A stretch of DNA of 64,000 bases from Thermohalobaculum sp039815685. Its GTDB lineage: Bacteria > Pseudomonadota > Alphaproteobacteria > Rhodobacterales > Rhodobacteraceae. Below the pieces are notes generated by a model that worked only from the letters and a program-made list of their open reading frames with translations, searched no databases and was not told the origin of the DNA. Position 1 is the first letter of the stretch. Each line of letters begins with the position of its first letter. The DNA is taken from the NCBI GenBank assembly GCA_039815685.1, contig JBCBYV010000004.1, positions 1-64,000 on the forward strand. The letters run 5' to 3'. A program made the position numbers and the translations under genes. Shown here one piece after another: positions 58,705 to 64,000 of this stretch.

Positions 58705-59568
58705 ATGCTGGACATCGATCCCAACCCGAACCGCGACCAGTCCGAAACCTGGAAGAACCGGTCCTTCCCCTACGTGCCGATGAACGAGCGGGACCCGAAG
58801 CCCCGCACGAAATCGATCACCGAGATCCGCGGCCCCTACTACGCCATGACCCCGCCGACCTACACGGCGGAGCTCTTGGAGGGCATGGGCGAGCATGTGG
58901 ACGGCTACAAATACGCCGGCGGCTCCTTCTCGCTGATGCCGGCGGAGTTCGTGAAGAAGCTCAACCGCGTCTGCCATGACCACGGCGTCTACGTCTCGAC
59001 CGGCGGCTGGATCGAGAACGTGCTGGCGCGCGCTCCGACCCAGATCGACGCCTATATCGAGGAGTGCAAGCGGCTCGACTTCGACATGATCGAGCTTTCG
59101 ACCGGCTTCATCCAGCTTCCCGTGCCGGACCTCATTCGCCTGATCCAAAAGGTGAAGGCTGCGGGCCTCAAGCCGAAGCCCGAGATCGGCATCCAGTTCG
59201 GCGCAGGCGGCGACACCTCCAAGGCCGAGCTCGAGGCCGAGGGCACGCGCGACCCGCAGATCCTGATCGACACGGCGAACGAGGCGCTCAACGCCGGCGC
59301 CTCCACCATCATGATCGAGAGCGAGGGCATTACCGAGAATGCCGACCCCTGGCGCACGGATGTGGCGGCGAAGATCATGAAGCAGGTCGGCATGGAAAAC
59401 GTGATGTTCGAAGCCGCCGATCCGGAAGTATTCTCCTGGTATATCAAGAACTACGGGATCGACGTGAACCTCTTCGTCGACCACAGTCAGATCGTGCAGC
59501 TCGAATGCCTCCGCCGCGGCATCTGGGGCACGAAGAGCACCTTCGGACGCATCACGACGCATCGCTGA
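58705..59568 (+). CDS. Phosphosulfolactate synthase (ComA)-like protein
   Basis: A 287-residue TIM-barrel protein of the ComA family, which adds sulfite to phosphoenolpyruvate to give phosphosulfolactate. Supporting blocks are VDGYKYAGGSFSLMPAEFVK, VYVSTGGWIENVLAR, DFDMIELSTGFIQLP, TIMIESEGITENADPWRTDV and FVDHSQIVQLECLRRGIWG. The Lys/Gly stretch and the IESEGI block are those of the family core. It is paired with an MmgE/PrpD gene and followed by a strong hairpin. Other bacterial homologues act in coenzyme M or sulfolactate synthesis, but none of the later enzymes (ComB, ComC and so on) is present, so the product is unknown. Confidence 0.82.
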   Translation: MLDIDPNPNRDQSETWKNRSFPYVPMNERDPKPRTKSITEIRGPYYAMTPPTYTAELLEGMGEHVDGYKYAGGSFSLMPAEFVKKLNRVCHDHGVYVSTGGWIENVLARAPTQIDAYIEECKRLDFDMIELSTGFIQLPVPDLIRLIQKVKAAGLKPKPEIGIQFGAGGDTSKAELEAEGTRDPQILIDTANEALNAGASTIMIESEGITENADPWRTDVAAKIMKQVGMENVMFEAADPEVFSWYIKNYGIDVNLFVDHSQIVQLECLRRGIWGTKSTFGRITTHR

Positions 59569-59580
59569 AGACCGACCACA

Positions 59581-59609
59581 GGTCCGGGCGCCACCGCCGC
59601 GCCCGGACC
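59581..59609 (+). terminator. Hairpin after the ComA-like gene
   Basis: GGTCCGGGCG (59581-59590) pairs exactly with CGCCCGGACC (59600-59609) around a 9-base loop, 12 bases after the stop codon. No T-run follows, but the 10-bp G/C stem is a likely transcript end. The remaining 240 bases to 59851 become AT-richer (59740-59830, AAAATGTGACAAATC, TGAAAACTTCCTAAAATATG), fitting a promoter for the next operon; no gene is seen there. Confidence 0.6.
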
Positions 59610-59851
59610 GAGGGAGCGCCGCCACGGGCGAGATCACGGCTCGCCAACGCAAACGGGAGAGCTACGACGCAGGCAGATTTCACGCTGCAACGCTTGCGGG
59701 CCAATCCTAGCGTAAACCCTCTCACGGCGTGGCAAACCACAACCCACAGCCACACAAAATGTGACAAATCTCCTTCAGATTTCTTCGGTGTCGGTGGCAG
59801 CGGCATGAAAACTTCCTAAAATATGCGGGCGCTCAGGTAACAGACTGCCCG

Positions 59852-61189
59852 ATGAAGAAGTCCGCACAGAGACCCAGTGTTGAGCATCCGCAGCGGACGC
59901 CTCGTCGGATCGGGCGTACGGGTGTCGTGCTGCTCGGCAATCGGGCGACCTTCGGGCTGGTCAATCTCGCGGCAGCCGCCGTGGCGGTGCAGGCGGTCGG
60001 GCTCGGCGCGTTCGGCGCGGTCATCCTCTGCCACGCGATGGCGCGGCTCGTCGGCGACACCCTGCGCTTTCAGTCCTGGCAGGCGATCCTGTCCTACGGC
60101 ACGCCGATGCTGGACCGTCGGGAAGGCGGAGCGCTTCGCCGGCTCCTGGGCGTCACGGTGGCGCTCGACCTCGTCGCGCTCTCGGTCGCCCTGGGGCTGC
60201 TCATGCTGCTGGCACCCTGGCTCGGCGCAGCGCTCGACTGGCCCTCCGAAGCGCAGGATTGGATGCGTTTCTACGCCTTCACGGCGATCTTCATGACCTC
60301 GGCGACGCCCACCGGCCTCCTGCGTCTGGTCGACCGGTTCGACGTGCTCAACATCCAGCACGCCGCGAACGCTGTGATCCGGCTTGCGGGTGCCGCCGCC
60401 GTGCTCTGGTTCGGGCTCGGGCTCGACGCGCTCTTCGCGGTCTGGTTCGCCGCGGCCGCCCTTTCCGGTGGCTGGATGATCGCCCGCGCCTTCATGGTTG
60501 GATACGCCACGCTGCGGGCCCTGCCAGTGGAGGGTCGCGCAGCATTGCCAACCGGCTTCTGGCGCTTCGTCCTCTCCACCAACGTCGCCAGCAGCGTCTC
60601 GTCTGCGATGATGCATGGCTCGACCCTCGCGGTCGGCGCCGTCCTCGGCCCGGCTGCCGCAGGCCTCTACGCCATCGCCCGCCAGATCTCCGAGGCGCTG
60701 GCAAAGCCCGCAAAACTCCTCGGCCCCGTCATCCTGCCGGCCTTCTCGGAGACCAGACATAACGCGCAGGACGGTCCCGGTACGCTCATGCTGCGCGCCC
60801 TCGGGCTCGGCGCGCTCGCCATGACCGCCATCATCGCCGTCATGCTCCTGGCCGGCGACGTGCTGCTCTCGACGATCTTCGGGGCGGAGGCGCTGGCGGC
60901 CGAAGGGCTCCTCGTGCTCGCCGCGACAGCCGCCGCCGTGACCCTATGGGGCTTTGCGCTCGAGCCTGCGATCCTCGCTGCCGGGCGCGCCGATCTCGCG
61001 CTCCTTCTCAGCCTCTCCGCCGCCGCCGCCTACGCCCTCTCGCTCGCCTGGCTCCTCCCCGCCGAAGGGCTGCTGGGCGCGGGCATTGCCCTCCTCATCC
61101 ACGCTGCCCTCCTCTTCCTCGGCCGCCTGCTGACGGTGCGGTCGCTCATCCGCAGCCGCCTTCCCCTCGACCATCCGGAGACTGCATGA
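59852..61189 (+). CDS. Polysaccharide flippase-like membrane protein (Wzx/MOP)
   Basis: A 445-residue integral membrane protein with about 12-14 hydrophobic segments and a basic N-terminus (KKSAQRPSVEHPQRTPRRIG), typical of the oligosaccharide flippase (MOP/PST) superfamily. Helpful blocks are VQAVGLGAFGAVILCHAM near the start and STLAVGAVLGPAAAGLYAIA mid-protein. It would move a lipid-linked oligosaccharide across the inner membrane. No clear ribosome site precedes ATG 59852. The stop overlaps the next gene (ATGA). It heads a cluster that goes on beyond the window. Confidence 0.85.
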   Translation: MKKSAQRPSVEHPQRTPRRIGRTGVVLLGNRATFGLVNLAAAAVAVQAVGLGAFGAVILCHAMARLVGDTLRFQSWQAILSYGTPMLDRREGGALRRLLGVTVALDLVALSVALGLLMLLAPWLGAALDWPSEAQDWMRFYAFTAIFMTSATPTGLLRLVDRFDVLNIQHAANAVIRLAGAAAVLWFGLGLDALFAVWFAAAALSGGWMIARAFMVGYATLRALPVEGRAALPTGFWRFVLSTNVASSVSSAMMHGSTLAVGAVLGPAAAGLYAIARQISEALAKPAKLLGPVILPAFSETRHNAQDGPGTLMLRALGLGALAMTAIIAVMLLAGDVLLSTIFGAEALAAEGLLVLAATAAAVTLWGFALEPAILAAGRADLALLLSLSAAAAYALSLAWLLPAEGLLGAGIALLIHAALLFLGRLLTVRSLIRSRLPLDHPETA

Positions 61190-62919
61190 CCCACACGCAT
61201 CGAGACAGCCGCGCGGCGTTGGCAAACGGCCGCCGCCCGCGCATCGACGCCGCGCCGAACCTCTTCGCGGCGCTCGAAGGGGCGGCGGGTGACGCTGGGG
61301 GCATGACCTTCTACGGCCCGCGCGGGGCGGAGATCTGCACGCTCACCTGGTCCGACATCCTCGAGTCAGCCGAGCTCGCGGCGGGACGGCTGGCCGGGCT
61401 CGGCCTGCCCCGCGGCTCGCGCGTCTTCCTGCTGGCGGAGACCGGGCCGCGCTTCATCGCACTCTTCGCGGGCGCCATCCGCGCAGGCCTCGTGCCGTGC
61501 CCCGCGCCGCTGCCCTTCGTCTTCGGCGACCGGGCTGCCTATATCGAGCGGCTGCAGCGGCTCGTAGGCACCGCACCCGCAATCATCGCCCCGACGATGT
61601 TCGCAGACTGGCTCGTGGAGGGCTTCGAGGGCCGCGGTCTCGTCTTCGCCGGCGGTGCCGACGCGCTGCCCGAGCCCGCAGGTCTCATGCCGCTCGAGAT
61701 CGCCGACCATGACACTGCCTATGTGCAGTTCTCTTCCGGCACCACCTCGGCGCCAAAGGGGATCGCCATCAGCCACCGCGCGATGATGTCGAATGTCCGC
61801 GCCATCGGCAAAGCACTCAGCATCGGACCTCAGGATCGCGGCGTCTCCTGGCTTCCCTGGTACCACGACATGGGGCTCGTGGGCACGCTGCTCCTGCCCA
61901 TCGTCTGCAGGATGAGCATCGACTACCTCTCGACGCGCGACTTCACCGTGCGCCCGACGCTCTGGCTCGACCTCATCTCGCGCAACCGCGGCACGGTCTC
62001 CTACGCCCCTTCCTTCGGCTACGAGCTTGCCGCCCGCCGCGCCCGGGCGACGGGCGGTCTCGACCTCTCCTCCTGGCGCGTCGCGGGCATCGGCGGCGAC
62101 ATGGTGCGCGCGGACGCTCTCGAGGAATTCGCCGCCGCCTTCGCCGATCGCGGCTTCGACCGGCGCGCCTTCCTGCCGAGCTACGGCATGGCGGAGGCGA
62201 CCCTCGGCCTCGCCTTCACACCCACGGGGCGCGGCGCGCGCTTTGCGAATGTCGACGGCAGCCATCTCAATCTCGGCGACCGGGTGCGCGGCGCACGCCG
62301 GGGCAATGGCACCGCCCTCGCCCTCTGCGGCGGCTCGCTCCCGGGCCACGAGATCGAGGTTCGAGGCGCCGACGGCTCGGCGCTTGGCGAGGGCTATGTC
62401 GGCCGCGTCCACGCCCGCGGCCCTGGCCTCATGTCCGGCTATCTCGAGTCGCCCAACGCAACGGCGGAGGCCTTCGACGCGGAAGGCTGGCTCGCCACCG
62501 GCGATCTCGGCTTTCTGCGCAAGGGCGAGCTGGTCATCGCCGGGCGGGAGAAGGACGTGCTCATGGTCCACGGCCGCGCCGTCTGGCCCCAGGACGTCGA
62601 ATGGACCGCAACCGGCGCCGTGAAGGGACCCGGCATCGGCGATGCGGCACTCTTCCGCGTGCCCGGCAGCGGCAAGAGCATCGACGAGGGCACCATGACC
62701 CTCGCCCTCGAGGTTCGCGACACGGACCCCGAACGACGCCTCGCCCTCGCCGACGCGGTGCATGAGGCGATCCGGGCCGAGCACGGCATCGAGGTCGAGG
62801 TCACCCTCTGGCCCCCTCGCTCGCTGCCCCGCACCTCATCGGGCAAGCTGCAGCGTTCGGTCGCGCGCGCCATGCATCTCGAGACGCTGGAGCAGGTCCG
62901 GGTGAAGGTCGCCTCGTGA
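61186..62919 (+). CDS. Fatty-acyl-AMP ligase (FAAL)-like protein
   Basis: A 577-residue ANL enzyme with VQFSSGTTSAPKGIAISHRA, SWLPWYHDMGLVGTLLLP, FLPSYGMAEATLGLAFTPTG and EGWLATGDLGF. The WYHDMGL and SYGMAE blocks are typical of FAALs and of the loading modules of lipopeptide/polyketide enzymes, which make acyl-adenylate and pass it to an acyl carrier protein rather than CoA. The C-terminal Lys lies in SSGKLQRS. No acyl carrier protein gene is seen in the window. Coupled by 4-base overlaps to the flippase and epimerase genes, so an acylated glycoconjugate or lipid carrier is suggested. Confidence 0.84.
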   Translation: MTHTHRDSRAALANGRRPRIDAAPNLFAALEGAAGDAGGMTFYGPRGAEICTLTWSDILESAELAAGRLAGLGLPRGSRVFLLAETGPRFIALFAGAIRAGLVPCPAPLPFVFGDRAAYIERLQRLVGTAPAIIAPTMFADWLVEGFEGRGLVFAGGADALPEPAGLMPLEIADHDTAYVQFSSGTTSAPKGIAISHRAMMSNVRAIGKALSIGPQDRGVSWLPWYHDMGLVGTLLLPIVCRMSIDYLSTRDFTVRPTLWLDLISRNRGTVSYAPSFGYELAARRARATGGLDLSSWRVAGIGGDMVRADALEEFAAAFADRGFDRRAFLPSYGMAEATLGLAFTPTGRGARFANVDGSHLNLGDRVRGARRGNGTALALCGGSLPGHEIEVRGADGSALGEGYVGRVHARGPGLMSGYLESPNATAEAFDAEGWLATGDLGFLRKGELVIAGREKDVLMVHGRAVWPQDVEWTATGAVKGPGIGDAALFRVPGSGKSIDEGTMTLALEVRDTDPERRLALADAVHEAIRAEHGIEVEVTLWPPRSLPRTSSGKLQRSVARAMHLETLEQVRVKVAS

Positions 62920-63905
62920 CGCGAACCGCGGCCATAACGGGGGCCAGCGGCTTCGTCGGCCGCCATGTGGTGGCAGCCTTCGCAGCAGCCGGTTGGCACT
63001 GCCGTGTGCTCCTGCGCAACCCGGCCGCGGCACCCGCGCTGCCAGCGGAAACGATCGAGGGCACCCTCGAAGACCCGGCCGCCCTCCGTGAGCTCGTCAA
63101 CGGCGCTGATACGATCATCCACATCGCGGGGCTGACCACCAGCCGCGACCCAACAGCCTTCGACCGCATCAACGCAGGCGGCACCGCCAGCATCGCCGAC
63201 GCCTGGGAGAAAAACGCGCCGAGCGCCCGTTTCGTCTTCGTCTCCTCGATGGCCGCGCGCGAGCCGCAGCTCAGCCCCTACGCCGCATCTAAACGGCGCG
63301 CAGAAGACGCGCTCACAACCCGCTCCGGCCGCTGGTGCATCCTGCGCCCCTCTGCCGTCTACGGCCCGCACGACCCATCGACCCTCGCGCTCTTCCGCAT
63401 GGGTCTCGCCCCGATCCAGCCGGTCCTCGGCCCAGGGGACGCGCGGCTCTGCCTCATCCATGTCGAGGACGTCGCCCGCGCCGTGCTCGCCGCCGCCGAG
63501 GGCGCCTCCGACAGCGCGATCTGGGAGCTCAGCGACGCGCAGCATGCGGGCTATGCCTGGCGCGAGATGGCGACCCTCCTCGCGGAGACGATGGGCCGCC
63601 GCCCCCGTCCCGTCGCGCTGCCCCGAACGCTCGTCGATCTGCTCGGCATCGCCGCGGAGCGGCTGCCGGCCGCGCGCAAGCTGATCGGCCCGCTCTCGGC
63701 CGACAAGATCCGGGAACTCCGCCATCTCGACTGGTCCTCCTCGGCCGCGGCGCAACCGCCACCCGCACTCTGGCGGCCGACCCTTTCCCTGGCCGAGGGT
63801 TTCGAGCATACGGTCCGCGCGCTAGAAGCCGCCGGGCAGATCCCACCGCGCCCGACGCCCGTCCGGGGGCCGCGACCGCGCACAACCACAGAGGAAGCGT
63901 CATGA
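62916..63905 (+). CDS. NAD-dependent epimerase/dehydratase
   Basis: A 329-residue extended SDR with Rossmann motif ITGASGFVGRHVV, Thr/Ser region FVFVSSMAA and Tyr-x3-Lys in YAASKRRAED. The sugar-binding part has RPSAVYGPHD. It starts at GTG 62916, overlapping the ligase stop by 4 bases (GTGA). It could reduce or epimerise a nucleotide sugar for the same glycoconjugate; the exact substrate is unknown. The tail is proline- and arginine-rich (RPTPVRGPRPRTTT). Confidence 0.85.
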   Translation: MTRTAAITGASGFVGRHVVAAFAAAGWHCRVLLRNPAAAPALPAETIEGTLEDPAALRELVNGADTIIHIAGLTTSRDPTAFDRINAGGTASIADAWEKNAPSARFVFVSSMAAREPQLSPYAASKRRAEDALTTRSGRWCILRPSAVYGPHDPSTLALFRMGLAPIQPVLGPGDARLCLIHVEDVARAVLAAAEGASDSAIWELSDAQHAGYAWREMATLLAETMGRRPRPVALPRTLVDLLGIAAERLPAARKLIGPLSADKIRELRHLDWSSSAAAQPPPALWRPTLSLAEGFEHTVRALEAAGQIPPRPTPVRGPRPRTTTEEAS

Positions 63906-64000
63906 CCACCAATGCCGTGATCCTGAGCGCCGGGCGCGGGAAGCGCCTCTCCCCGCTGACCGACAACAAGCCGAAATGCCTCGTCGAGATCGGCGGACGC
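63902..64000 (+). CDS. Nucleotidyltransferase, N-terminal fragment (cut by window end)
   Basis: The first 33 residues contain AVILSAGRGKRLSPLTDNKP and KCLVEIGGR, the G-x-G-x-R-x-x-P nucleotide-binding loop of sugar-phosphate nucleotidyltransferases. These make NDP-sugars or CDP-alcohols. Start overlaps the epimerase stop (ATGA). The gene continues past the window. Confidence 0.85.
   Translation, partial: MTTNAVILSAGRGKRLSPLTDNKPKCLVEIGGR

Overview
This window reads as chromosomal DNA of a high-GC alphaproteobacterium. The basis is strong G/C bias at third codon positions, the gene families present (UrtA-D urea transporter, choline-sulfatase and carnitine genes of roseobacter/rhizobial type, a GlxA-type AraC regulator) and the classic alphaproteobacterial intergenic palindrome at 56414-56436. 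Rhodobacterales or a neighbouring order fits best, and the osmolyte-rich gene content suggests a marine or salt-exposed life. I cannot name the species. The first ~110 bases are almost pure G/C runs and look like a contig edge or assembly artefact.

Layout. (1) 138-5659, minus: urea ABC transporter urtABCD, with an NTF2/SnoaL-like gene between urtB and urtC, two palindromic elements, and urtE lost at the edge. (2) 5959-6345: a DM13-domain protein. (3) 6555-18525, plus: an exopolysaccharide export locus laid out like the XrtA/PEP-CTERM-associated EPS clusters (TPR lipoprotein, ATPase, Wzz-like chain-length protein, BY-kinase with a Tyr/Gly tail, Wza-like protein, outer-membrane barrel, initiating sugar-phosphate transferase, second TPR lipoprotein), but with no exosortase and no further glycosyltransferases. 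(4) 18611-32508: quaternary-amine uptake and catabolism. A divergent glycine betaine/carnitine ABC transporter with a double-length permease faces a CdhR/GbdR-like regulator. Then come a CntA-like Rieske oxygenase, a DUF1851 (Tdi1-immunity-like) gene of lower GC, a choline-sulfatase-like sulfatase, two related SDRs, a DUF849/BKACE enzyme, an aldehyde dehydrogenase and a carnitine dehydrogenase-like protein. (5) 32615-39974: hydroxypyruvate isomerase-like protein, CmcJ/NvfI-family oxygenase, LysR regulator, Tat-exported multicopper oxidase, a double-ATPase oligopeptide ABC protein without permeases, and a small-molecule kinase. (6) 40103-44334: tRNA-Val(CAC), a phosphoglycolate phosphatase-like protein, glmU and glmS, the UDP-GlcNAc supply route. 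(7) 44384-48816: lipoprotein, SOUL haem-binding lipoprotein with a triplicated motif, acyl-CoA synthetase, threonine dehydratase. (8) 49075-56378: a very large glutamate-synthase-like protein (1853 aa) followed directly by a CysJ/P450-reductase-like diflavin reductase instead of GltD. (9) 57294-59568: an MmgE/PrpD protein paired with a phosphosulfolactate-synthase (ComA)-like protein. (10) 59852-64000: start of a surface glycoconjugate operon (flippase, fatty-acyl-AMP ligase, NAD-dependent epimerase, nucleotidyltransferase cut by the window end).

How it fits together. Urea import and GOGAT-type nitrogen assimilation, quaternary-amine uptake and breakdown (carbon, nitrogen and osmoprotection), and two envelope polysaccharide loci supported by GlmS/GlmU are the main themes. 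The points I find most worth following are the enlarged GOGAT-like protein with its diflavin partner, the PrpD/ComA pair, the mixed carnitine cluster with an orphan immunity-like gene, and the exosortase-less EPS locus.
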